Virus record (IMG/VR): IMGVR_UViG_3300038760_000054
Span: 1-38,660 of that record
DNA from: a virus
Direction: 5' to 3' (one strand)
Length of the DNA: 38,660 nt
Below are positions 30,836-36,714 of the stretch, in pieces. The notes beneath the pieces were generated by a model. That model did no database searches. It was not told the origin of the DNA and saw only the letters and a list, made by a program, of their open reading frames with translations. The position numbers and the translations under genes are program-made. The number at the start of each line of letters is the position of its first letter. Positions within the stretch are counted from its first letter, which is position 1.

Positions 30836-31104
30836 GTGACTATTGCATTGAAAACGATGGTGCGAGACGCGCAGAATTGGCTGCGATACATGGGGCCAAA
30901 GCAGCCGACACCATCACCGAACAGGCAGCGGAGATTGAACGGCTTCGGGGCTTCATTGAGGAACTACGCGACTACAAGGTGGAGATCTACAGCGGACGCC
31001 AGCACGACCCCCAGGACGATGTTCCGGACATGATGGAAGCCGAAACGTTTCTGCTGTTCCAAGATGACGCAACTGCCTTACTGAACAAGGAACCCACATC
31101 ATGA
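30832..31104 (+). CDS. Coiled-coil protein sharing a module with its neighbour, 90 residues
   Basis: It contains EQAAEIERLRGFIEELRDY. The DNA for EQAAEIER is repeated almost exactly in the next gene (21 identical bases at 30918-30938 and 31340-31360). The product is acidic and helical. The shared element suggests duplication or recombination between small genes. Function unknown. Confidence 0.7.
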   Translation: MSDYCIENDGARRAELAAIHGAKAADTITEQAAEIERLRGFIEELRDYKVEIYSGRQHDPQDDVPDMMEAETFLLFQDDATALLNKEPTS

Positions 31105-31424
31105 CCAACCCCATAGACGATATCAAATCCGAGTGGTGGTATCCAACGAAGGCAGATTCCGCTTATTTTGAACGGTTGCGCAATGATTACCCAGATAAGG
31201 CGGATTGGCCAGATGAGAGACTCCATGACTACTTTTCCTATGGTGCCAAATACCCGACCAATTGGGACCACATTGGGGATGCGTACGGTGAATATGAGCC
31301 GCTTGTTGACGCCTTCTTTGCAATGGAAGAGGCGTTGATCGAACAGGCAGCGGAGATTGACCGGCTAACCGCGTTTATCGAGGACCTTGGATATCAGCTA
31401 AAGGAGGGATACCCAGATGAATGA
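31101..31424 (+). CDS. Paralogous-module hypothetical protein, 107 residues
   Basis: The N-terminal part is acidic and Trp/Tyr-rich (KSEWWYPTKADSAYFERLRN). The C-terminal part repeats EQAAEIDRLTAFIEDLGY of its upstream neighbour. The two overlap by four bases. A common helical dimerisation module with different N-terminal domains is a reasonable reading. Confidence 0.7.
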   Translation: MTNPIDDIKSEWWYPTKADSAYFERLRNDYPDKADWPDERLHDYFSYGAKYPTNWDHIGDAYGEYEPLVDAFFAMEEALIEQAAEIDRLTAFIEDLGYQLKEGYPDE

Positions 31425-31650
31425 TCACACCCCCAAATATCTAACCGGCCAAAGGTCACGCCGCAACGCCGCCCGACTTGAGGCCGCGTATCAGAAGGCG
31501 CACGGGGATCACCGTCCATTCCTTGAGCGCAATTCCCGCAAGCTGCTTGTCATGTGCCTGTCCGGTCTGATTGCTCTAGGCTCCGTTAGCTGGGCGTGGT
31601 CAAAGGTGAACCAAACTATTGCCGAGCATGTAGAAATAGAGGTGCAGTGA
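31417..31650 (+). CDS. Single-pass membrane protein, 77 residues
   Basis: A basic N-terminal half (TGQRSRRNAARLEAAYQKAH) is followed by a hydrophobic helix LLVMCLSGLIALGSVSWAW and a short C-terminal tail. The positive-inside pattern suggests the N-terminus stays in the cytoplasm. It lies in the early rightward operon, so a lysis role is unlikely. Function unknown. Confidence 0.7.
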   Translation: MNDHTPKYLTGQRSRRNAARLEAAYQKAHGDHRPFLERNSRKLLVMCLSGLIALGSVSWAWSKVNQTIAEHVEIEVQ

Positions 31651-31832
31651 TGACGCAATGGCCCACATATCAATTCGGGTTCTATAGCCCTTCGCACAAG
31701 TGGCTTGCGTGGTTCCCCGTCAAAACATGGGATAAGCGTTGGGTGTGGGGGCGGACAATCAACCGTCGCCGTGTGTTCAAGAATAGCTACCTTGATGGGC
31801 CTGACTGGGAGTTCTGGGCATATGCCATTTAA
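31650..31832 (+). CDS. Trp-rich hypothetical protein, 60 residues
   Basis: ATG at 31650 shares one base with the preceding stop (TGATG). The protein is rich in Trp (ten), Lys and Arg (WLAWFPVKTWDKRWVWGRTI), probably a small beta domain. It is followed immediately by a conserved promoter. No family is recognised. Confidence 0.65.
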   Translation: MTQWPTYQFGFYSPSHKWLAWFPVKTWDKRWVWGRTINRRRVFKNSYLDGPDWEFWAYAI

Positions 31833-31835
31833 CCC

Positions 31836-31863
31836 TTGCAACAGGTTTCAGTTGGTGTAAGGT
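31836..31863 (+). promoter_or_regulatory. Conserved early promoter, copy D (plus strand)
   Basis: TTGCAA (31836-31841) and TAAGGT (31858-31863), 16 bases apart, inside TTAACCCTTGCAACAGG and TTTCAGTTGGTGTAAGGTGG. It matches the three minus-strand copies in order, spacing and flanks, and it initiates the recombination module of the rightward operon. Confidence 0.75.
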
Positions 31864-31889
31864 GGTTGCGAGAGATAGGAGAGACGACG

Positions 31890-32096
31890 ATGGAATATTT
31901 CCACTACAGCGATAGAGCAATCCAGCGCCTAACCGTGTGCATGGCTAATTCGTGGGTTGCGATGGAACGCAAGCTAGCAAAGCGCCGCGAGAACCCAGAG
32001 CCGGGACTGCGCGCTATTCTTAACCGTGGCATTCGTGAGGATATCAAGAATATTCGGTGCTGCTGGTCTAACGTTCAGACATGGAAGGGCGTGTGA
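31890..32096 (+). CDS. Basic hypothetical protein, 68 residues
   Basis: ATG after AGGAGAGACGACG and 27 bases after promoter D. The product is basic and helical (LTVCMANSWVAMERKLAKRR, then AILNRGIREDIKNIRCCW). No family is recognised. It shares a TGATG with the annealing-protein gene, so the two are translated together. Confidence 0.7.
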   Translation: MEYFHYSDRAIQRLTVCMANSWVAMERKLAKRRENPEPGLRAILNRGIREDIKNIRCCWSNVQTWKGV

Positions 32097-32761
32097 TGGA
32101 CTGGCAAAAGGTATCCGCAGAGCTTCAAAAGCCGCTTACCCCCGACGCAATCAAGCCACCGCCGAAAGGCAAGTTTGGCGAGTACGTTGACGCCCTGCAT
32201 GTGATCCGCGAGGCAAACCGCATCTTTGGTCATGACGGGTGGTCGTATGAGGTGACACGACTAACGCAGACGCATTATGACATGGTTGACCTGACATACA
32301 ATGGCGAGACAAAGCAGCAGCTCCGGTGCTCTTTTCTATGCTCTGTCAAAGTCACCGTAGATAGCACGATACGCGAAGGTACGGCGGTAGGCGTTGGCAA
32401 CGGAAAGCCAGAGAACGCCGGTGATGTTATCGAAAGCGCGGTGAAGGAAGCCGAGACGGACGCGCTCAAGCGGGCACTGCGGACGTTTGGGAATACATTT
32501 GGGCTGGCTCTGTATGAAAAAGACAAGTCCAAGCGCGAGGTGGGCCACACCCCAACCGAACCGGACCCGGCAGATATCCGCGACTATCTACGCGACGGAC
32601 TCAACAAGCAGACAACGGCAGAAGATCTGGAGAAAGTTTGGGGTCATGCCGATTTTGTCAAGAGGTTCGACGCTCTACCTGAGCCTATGCGAAACGATGT
32701 CAAGTCCGTGTATACCGAGAAGCGCACCAAGCTCGACACGGGTGGGTTGCCGAATGTGTAA
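32096..32761 (+). CDS. Rad52-family single-strand annealing protein (Sak-type)
   Basis: 221 residues; ATG at 32096 after GGAAGGGCGTGTG. The family pattern is clear: REANRIFGHDGWSYEV near residues 40-55, VGVGNG near 98, and VKEAETDALKRALRTFGNTF then GLALYEK near 112-140. It should form rings that anneal complementary strands, with SSB as partner. It forms a recombination module with NinB and an HNH protein, useful for repair, concatemer formation and genetic exchange. Confidence 0.88.
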   Translation: MDWQKVSAELQKPLTPDAIKPPPKGKFGEYVDALHVIREANRIFGHDGWSYEVTRLTQTHYDMVDLTYNGETKQQLRCSFLCSVKVTVDSTIREGTAVGVGNGKPENAGDVIESAVKEAETDALKRALRTFGNTFGLALYEKDKSKREVGHTPTEPDPADIRDYLRDGLNKQTTAEDLEKVWGHADFVKRFDALPEPMRNDVKSVYTEKRTKLDTGGLPNV

Positions 32762-32873
32762 CCTCGCCACCATGAAACGACAACGGCTATGGCTATTCCG
32801 CCAGGGCTTCACCACCGCAGCGGCTCATATGGCCAAAGCAATCGACGCAATGAAACAAGGAGAGACAGAATGA
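32754..32873 (+). CDS. Small basic protein, 39 residues
   Basis: The ATG lies inside the end of the annealing gene (ATGTGTAA). The product starts MCNLATMKRQRLWLFRQGFT and ends AIDAMKQGETE. It tiles exactly between its neighbours, and its end contains the ribosome site of the next gene. It may be a real mini-protein or a translational link. Confidence 0.5.
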   Translation: MCNLATMKRQRLWLFRQGFTTAAAHMAKAIDAMKQGETE

Positions 32874-33106
32874 ACACATCAGCAACAGAGGGCCAGCTAC
32901 GCAGCTATGTCGAGCGCACAGAACGGCTTAACGACGATGCCAAGGCGATCAGCGATGACAAGAAAGAGCTGAGCGCCGAAATCAAGGGCCAAGGCTACTG
33001 TGTCAAAACCATTGGCGAACTTGTGAAGCGGCGCGCTGCTGACAAGGATAAGCTGGCCGAAGCCGACGCTATGCTGGAAATGTATTCCGACGTTATGGGC
33101 ATGTAA
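32870..33106 (+). CDS. GapR-like (DUF2312) DNA-binding protein
   Basis: 78 residues; ATG after AAGGAGAGACAGA. The pattern GQLRSYVERTERLNDDAKAI, then KKELSAEIKGQGYCVKTIGE and a C-terminal LEMYSDVMGM, matches DUF2312. The founder is GapR, the alphaproteobacterial protein that clamps overtwisted DNA ahead of replication and transcription. A phage copy could assist its own replication or displace host GapR. It is a strong hint of an alphaproteobacterial host. Confidence 0.85.
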   Translation: MNTSATEGQLRSYVERTERLNDDAKAISDDKKELSAEIKGQGYCVKTIGELVKRRAADKDKLAEADAMLEMYSDVMGM

Positions 33107-33498
33107 TGGCCGCTCACCGGCTCAAGATAGCATCCCCGCGCCTGCGTTCATTGGCGTGGGCTTGGGTTGCAAAGGCTCCAGAAGGATCTATCATTAGCAT
33201 CCAGACGGAGCCAAAGCGAACCGACGACCAAAACGCCAAGCTGTGGCCCATGTTGACAGACCTATCCAAGCAATGCCTAATCAACGGCAACCAGAAGCCA
33301 CCAGAGACTTGGAAGCTTGTTGTTATGCGCGCGCTCAAGCATGAGATGCGATACGAGATGGACCTAAACGGCGAACCTTTCCCGGTTGGGTTCTCGACTT
33401 CGAACCTGAGCAAGTCCCAGTTTTCGGAGTTGATTGAGTGGCTATACGCATACGGCGCAGAGAATGGCGTTAAGTGGTCGGAGAGGGGATACACTTGA
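33106..33498 (+). CDS. ninB: NinB-like recombination protein
   Basis: 130 residues. The family pattern DDQNAKLWPMLTDLSKQCLI, then KPPETWKLVVMRALKHEMRY, VGFSTSNLSKSQFSELIEWL and NGVKWSE, identifies NinB. In lambda, NinB (Orf) binds single-strand DNA, interacts with SSB and can replace RecFOR. It fits the adjacent Rad52-type annealer and SSB. The start overlaps the stop of the GapR-like gene. Confidence 0.9.
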   Translation: MAAHRLKIASPRLRSLAWAWVAKAPEGSIISIQTEPKRTDDQNAKLWPMLTDLSKQCLINGNQKPPETWKLVVMRALKHEMRYEMDLNGEPFPVGFSTSNLSKSQFSELIEWLYAYGAENGVKWSERGYT

Positions 33499-33857
33499 AA
33501 CGCACCGGCTTCACCACCACCCGCAAGCCCATGAACAAGGTTAGCCCCAAACGGCGCAAGAAACACTCCAGCAGTGAGGGCAAGGCCGGTTATGCATATA
33601 TGGGCCTTGTAAAGCAGTTGCCGTGCTGTGTCCCTGGATGTGGGGCCGCTGCGCCGTCAATCGCGCATCACTGCTTTCATGGCCGGTATGGGTCACGCAA
33701 GGAAAGTGACTTTGACACGATTCCACTTTGCGCACAACATCACGACTACCCGCATAAAGAAGCGATTCACAGCGGCAAGTTGACTTGGGCGACAAAGCAC
33801 GGCCCCGACTATGGGTATATTGAACAGACACGCAAGCTAGTAGGAGAGAGCGAATGA
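33495..33857 (+). CDS. HNH nuclease-like protein (Ref/DUF968-like)
   Basis: 120 residues from TTG at 33495, which follows GAGAGGGG and overlaps the NinB stop (TTGA). ATG at 33534 would shorten the basic start LKRTGFTTTRKPMNKVSPKR. The domain shows CCVPGCG, SIAHHCFHGRYGSR, DFDTIPLCAQHHDYPH and WATKHGPDYGYIEQTR, the His/Cys pattern of Ref-type HNH nucleases found in lambdoid nin regions. It would nick DNA in recombination. Next to NinB, as in other phages. Confidence 0.85.
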   Translation: MKRTGFTTTRKPMNKVSPKRRKKHSSSEGKAGYAYMGLVKQLPCCVPGCGAAAPSIAHHCFHGRYGSRKESDFDTIPLCAQHHDYPHKEAIHSGKLTWATKHGPDYGYIEQTRKLVGESE

Positions 33858-34027
33858 CGATCAGAACAGTTGAGATTTCACCAGCCATCACAGCGCAAGG
33901 CGACCTGCTGGACGACAAGCCGGACGCAGACGGCAACCATTCCGTTCTATGTGAGGGCAGGGTGCGCAAGGGCAAGCTGATCGAATGCGTTCGGCCATGC
34001 ACCAAAGACGCCACGCCCTACGAATAG
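33854..34027 (+). CDS. Small hypothetical protein, 57 residues
   Basis: ATG overlaps the preceding TGA after AGGAGAGAGCGA. The product (MTIRTVEISPAITAQGDLLD, then CEGRVRKGKLIECVRPCTKD) carries three Cys in its C-terminal half and could bind a metal. No family is recognised. Confidence 0.7.
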   Translation: MTIRTVEISPAITAQGDLLDDKPDADGNHSVLCEGRVRKGKLIECVRPCTKDATPYE

Positions 34028-34055
34028 ACTAATCGTATAACGAAGGAGAGAGACG

Positions 34056-34244
34056 ATGATAGGGCAACAAGGATACTCTTCCATGAGTGAAGATGAGTTA
34101 AAGCAAACGATCGAACTTGCGCCTAGGGTTTCGGGTAGCTTATCTGGCCCGCTTCTTACATGCGCCGAAATGATGGCCAATAGTAATGCCCAGAATGCGC
34201 AGAGGGAACTCAGTAAGCGGAAACAGAATAGGAGAGAGACATGA
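34056..34244 (+). CDS. Small hypothetical protein, 62 residues
   Basis: ATG after AAGGAGAGAGACG. The product is polar with a basic end (SEDELKQTIELAPRVSGSLS, then ELSKRKQNRRET). The centre is helical. No family is recognised. It overlaps the next gene by four bases. Confidence 0.7.
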   Translation: MIGQQGYSSMSEDELKQTIELAPRVSGSLSGPLLTCAEMMANSNAQNAQRELSKRKQNRRET

Positions 34245-34597
34245 CTGATGCACCGGAAACCATCTGTTTAATGCCAAACGACATGCATGTGGATGTGTGG
34301 TCCAACCCAATCGTATCAGACCCCTATGAAGATGGGGACGAGTGCGTCGAATACATCAGGGCTGATCGGGTCAGGGTGACTGGCTTTGAGGATGCCCCGC
34401 AATGGCAGACTATTGATAGCGCGCCGGGTGGCGGTCGCAGGTTCCTTGCGTATCGTCCAGGGCGCGGGGTTTCCGAGGCATGTATTCCGCCAAAATGCGC
34501 TTGTGGTGATTGGTATAAAATCGAGGGCAAGTGGTGCGGAGTTGCCGATTCAATGGACGCCACCCACTGGATGGCCCGACCCAAGCCACCAACCTAG
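34241..34597 (+). CDS. DUF551-like phage protein, 118 residues
   Basis: The C-terminal half (WQTIDSAPGGGRRFLAYRPG, then GDWYKIEGKWCGVADSMDAT and HWMARPKPP) shows the DUF551 pattern, a small domain widespread in phage early regions and of unknown role. It is the last gene of the rightward operon. Its TAG shares a CTAG with the stop of the convergent lysis gene, with no terminator between. Confidence 0.8.
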   Translation: MTDAPETICLMPNDMHVDVWSNPIVSDPYEDGDECVEYIRADRVRVTGFEDAPQWQTIDSAPGGGRRFLAYRPGRGVSEACIPPKCACGDWYKIEGKWCGVADSMDATHWMARPKPPT

Positions 34598-34806
34598 CGG
34601 CAAACCTTGAACATGCGCGCGTCTAGTAGGTTCATCCACTGGACAAGCGCAGGTTCTGACCGCTCCAGAGCATCCCAAGGCAGGCTTAGGCGCATATCCC
34701 GGTACGCATTGCACCCGGCTAGGCTAATGGTCGCGGCTGCGCATCCGCTCAACAAGATCGCTATTAGAAAGCCCTGTAGTCTCTGATTGTTCGTTAGCCA
34801 CTGCAT
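34594..34806 (-). CDS. Outer-membrane spanin-like lipoprotein (o-spanin)
   Basis: 70 residues from ATG at 34806, which follows AGGAAAGGGGACGGG. The N-terminus (RLQGFLIAILLSGCAAATIS, LAGC) is a lipoprotein signal with a lipobox at LAGC. The mature part is short (NAYRDMRLSLPWDALERSEP). The first 83 bases lie inside the preceding gene in a different frame, the classic Rz/Rz1 layout. With the i-spanin it would fuse inner and outer membranes in the final lysis step. Confidence 0.7.
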   Translation of the reverse strand: MQWLTNNQRLQGFLIAILLSGCAAATISLAGCNAYRDMRLSLPWDALERSEPALVQWMNLLDARMFKVCR

Positions 34807-34978
34807 CCCGTCCCCTTTCCTCGCGTTCAACGCTATCTTTCAAAGCATCGGTTTCGGCCTCTGTGCGGCCCTGTTTCTTCTTTGAGCGCCCATAGGCCAT
34901 GAATGACACCAAAGCAGCCCCAGCGGTCAGCAGGTACGGCAGAGCATCCCCTAGAACTAGATCAATGAGCCAGTTCAC
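34724..34978 (-). CDS. Inner-membrane spanin-like protein (i-spanin)
   Basis: 84 residues from GTG at 34978, which overlaps the upstream stop (GTGA). One N-terminal membrane helix (LPYLLTAGAALVSFMAYG) is followed by a highly charged helical periplasmic region (KKKQGRTEAETDALKDSVER). This is the Rz form, though shorter than lambda Rz. A nested out-of-frame lipoprotein gene starts inside it. The order holin-like, i-spanin, o-spanin supports the assignment. Confidence 0.65.
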   Translation of the reverse strand: MNWLIDLVLGDALPYLLTAGAALVSFMAYGRSKKKQGRTEAETDALKDSVEREERGRDAVANEQSETTGLSNSDLVERMRSRDH

Positions 34979-35154
34979 TTGGCCGAACCTAGCGCGGTTG
35001 TTGTCTTGATGCGAAGAACGACGTTGCCAATGATAAACACAGCCAGCCAGTACGGCATCCATTCATCAGGGATCTGGTAACTTGCGCTCACTGCCTGCAT
35101 TGCGGGCACCACGGCGTTAGCTGCGTTCCATATGATTGTACGATAACCCTTCAT
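34975..35154 (-). CDS. Holin-like membrane protein (DUF7940-type), 59 residues
   Basis: ATG overlaps the endolysin stop. The product begins MKGYRTIIWNAANAVVPAMQ and has WMPYWLAVFIIGNVVLRIKT then TTALGSAK. This is a pattern I associate with small phage membrane proteins next to amidases, often annotated as holin. Two weak membrane segments are likely. The role rests on context. Confidence 0.65.
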   Translation of the reverse strand: MKGYRTIIWNAANAVVPAMQAVSASYQIPDEWMPYWLAVFIIGNVVLRIKTTTALGSAK

Positions 35155-35693
35155 GACTTTCTCCTAAACAGTGCGGCAATGAATGCGAATAGTGCGGCAA
35201 GCCCGGTCGGCTCATCATCTGCATGGTGCACCTGAATAGCTTCCGGGGTTCGCACGATAGGAGATTCCCCGATCCACTCAGCAACACGAAAGCCAGGACA
35301 AGCCTTGGCCGCGTACTCGTTGTGCCCTGATACCTTAGCAATGTCGGGGAATGCCATCTTTTGGTCTTCGATATACTTGCGCAAAGCTAAGTCTTGCTCT
35401 GCGGTGAAGTTCTCCTCAAAGTCGTCATTCTCGGATGATCCATGCCCGCCTAGCAGGCTAACACCAATGGTTCCCGTGTTGTGCCCCTTGCAGTGCGCCC
35501 CGGTCACGTTGATTGGACGCCCCACAATGATGGACCCGTCTCGGTCGATCAGGTCATGATACCCGATATCATTCCAGCCGCGCGCTAGATGCCAGTTGCG
35601 GATTTCATCGCGCTTGGCCCAACCTGATTTCTCGGCCATCCACTCGGGACGGGTTGCGGTGCAGTGAATGATGATTTCGTTTACGTGCCTCAT
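35151..35693 (-). CDS. Endolysin: N-acetylmuramoyl-L-alanine amidase
   Basis: 180 residues, Amidase_2 fold as in T7 lysozyme. Zinc ligands are likely His10 (IIIHCTA), His124 (SGHNEYA) and Cys132 (KACPGF), with catalytic Tyr46 (GYHDLI) and Lys130. It cleaves the bond between MurNAc and L-Ala. No N-terminal signal is seen. An unusual C-terminal hydrophobic helix (GLAALFAFIAALFRRKS) could tether it to the membrane. The start overlaps the upstream stop. Confidence 0.92.
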   Translation of the reverse strand: MRHVNEIIIHCTATRPEWMAEKSGWAKRDEIRNWHLARGWNDIGYHDLIDRDGSIIVGRPINVTGAHCKGHNTGTIGVSLLGGHGSSENDDFEENFTAEQDLALRKYIEDQKMAFPDIAKVSGHNEYAAKACPGFRVAEWIGESPIVRTPEAIQVHHADDEPTGLAALFAFIAALFRRKS

Positions 35694-35821
35694 TCAATCG
35701 GCTCCTTTTGGGTGCATTCAATCACGGGGGCGCAGTCGGGGGGGGAGGCAAGCTCGGGTACCACAGCGTCAAGTAAAAGCGCCGCCAGCCCCGCGCCAAT
35801 GAGCATCTTGATAGTGGTCAT
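35690..35821 (-). CDS. Small exported or membrane protein, 43 residues
   Basis: ATG at 35821 after AGGGGCGAGAAA, inside the stop of the previous gene. A farther in-frame ATG would lie deep in that gene. MTTIKMLIGAGLAALLLDAV is a signal-anchor or signal peptide. The tail has two Cys (PPDCAPVIECTQKE). It lies directly ahead of the amidase, so a lysis-related role is plausible. Confidence 0.65.
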   Translation of the reverse strand: MTTIKMLIGAGLAALLLDAVVPELASPPDCAPVIECTQKEPIE

Positions 35822-36054
35822 TTTCTCGCCCCTGTTATGATCTCTAGCAGTTCTGGTATTTCGTTTATACGAAGTAGGAGGAAAAACATCCCTATTGCGA
35901 ACACCCAAGCTTTCCAGTTCTCTGCGAATGCCACCGCTGGACCGGTAACTATCCATGCCCTATCCGCCCTGTCCATCGCCCTATGCAGGCGCTGCCAGTC
36001 CTCGTCCATATCAGGCGGGGCTTTGCGGTAGTTGTGAAGATCATCATCGCCCAT
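35818..36054 (-). CDS. Membrane protein of the lysis region, 78 residues
   Basis: An N-terminal charged part (DDDLHNYRKAPPDMDEDWQR) is followed by a helix AWVFAIGMFFLLLRI, giving one membrane span near residues 49-63. It could be a pinholin or holin partner, but I do not recognise a family. It overlaps both neighbours by four to eleven bases. Confidence 0.65.
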   Translation of the reverse strand: MGDDDLHNYRKAPPDMDEDWQRLHRAMDRADRAWIVTGPAVAFAENWKAWVFAIGMFFLLLRINEIPELLEIITGARK

Positions 36055-36532
36055 TCACTCGTGCCCGCGTATCTTTTCCAAGAGCCATATAATCATCTCC
36101 TTGGGGGTCCATCCTAGAACTTTGGCTATGAACAGGAGAAGAAAGAAGGTTGCTGATTCTACGGCGAATGATGCGAATACCAGTTCCAAATCCGGCAGAA
36201 CCCATTGCGAAGATCTGAACATATGCTAGTACCCCTACTATTGTGTACGTTGCATAGTAGTCTAACTGCTCAACCAACCTATAAGCAAACACCATTACCC
36301 CGAATATAAAAGCAACGGTCAGCGCTGCCTTGTCCCTAACCACTGCGACAATTGCAACGGCGCTTAGAACATCCAGCCACATTAGAACGTCGGGCGCATG
36401 GCTGTATTGAAGTGTGAAAAATAGGTTAAGCCACATCACCAGGGCAACGAAACGCGCCCCGCTGTAGAAAGCAACGGGGGTGCAGGCCAGAAGGGCCAGG
36501 ATGTAGGCGTATTGGTTAAACTCTAGGGTCAT
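36044..36532 (-). CDS. Multi-span membrane protein, 162 residues
   Basis: About four hydrophobic segments lie in residues 5-120 (AYILALLACTPVAFYSGARF, FVALVMWLNLFFTLQ, VLSAVAIVAVV, ALTVAFIFGVMVFAY, YTIVGVLAYVQIFAMG), followed by a basic polar tail. No named family is recognised. Its place in the lysis region makes a holin candidate, though it is larger than most. Confidence 0.65.
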   Translation of the reverse strand: MTLEFNQYAYILALLACTPVAFYSGARFVALVMWLNLFFTLQYSHAPDVLMWLDVLSAVAIVAVVRDKAALTVAFIFGVMVFAYRLVEQLDYYATYTIVGVLAYVQIFAMGSAGFGTGIRIIRRRISNLLSSPVHSQSSRMDPQGDDYMALGKDTRARVNGR

Positions 36533-36693
36533 CTCTTCCCTGTGCGCTTTCTCTTGCCGGTTTCCTTGCCGGTTCCCTTTGTGGTGCCGGTCTTGCCTGT
36601 CGGTTTCTTTGGCTTGCCACCTAGGGCCAGACCATTATTCCGGCCAGTACGACCTAAGCCACCGCCGCCCTTTTTTCCTGCGTTCTTTGCCAT
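36529..36693 (-). CDS. Gly/Lys/Thr-rich basic mini-protein, 54 residues
   Basis: It starts MAKNAGKKGGGGLGRTGRNN and continues with repeated Gly-Lys and Thr-Gly-Lys units (KPTGKTGTTKGTGKETGKRK). It is almost wholly basic, lacks hydrophobic residues and should be disordered. Four-base overlap with the next gene supports translation. It may bind DNA or polyanions in the virion. Function unknown. Confidence 0.7.
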   Translation of the reverse strand: MAKNAGKKGGGGLGRTGRNNGLALGGKPKKPTGKTGTTKGTGKETGKRKRTGKR

Positions 36694-36714
36694 GATATTT
36701 CCTCTTTATGTTAC

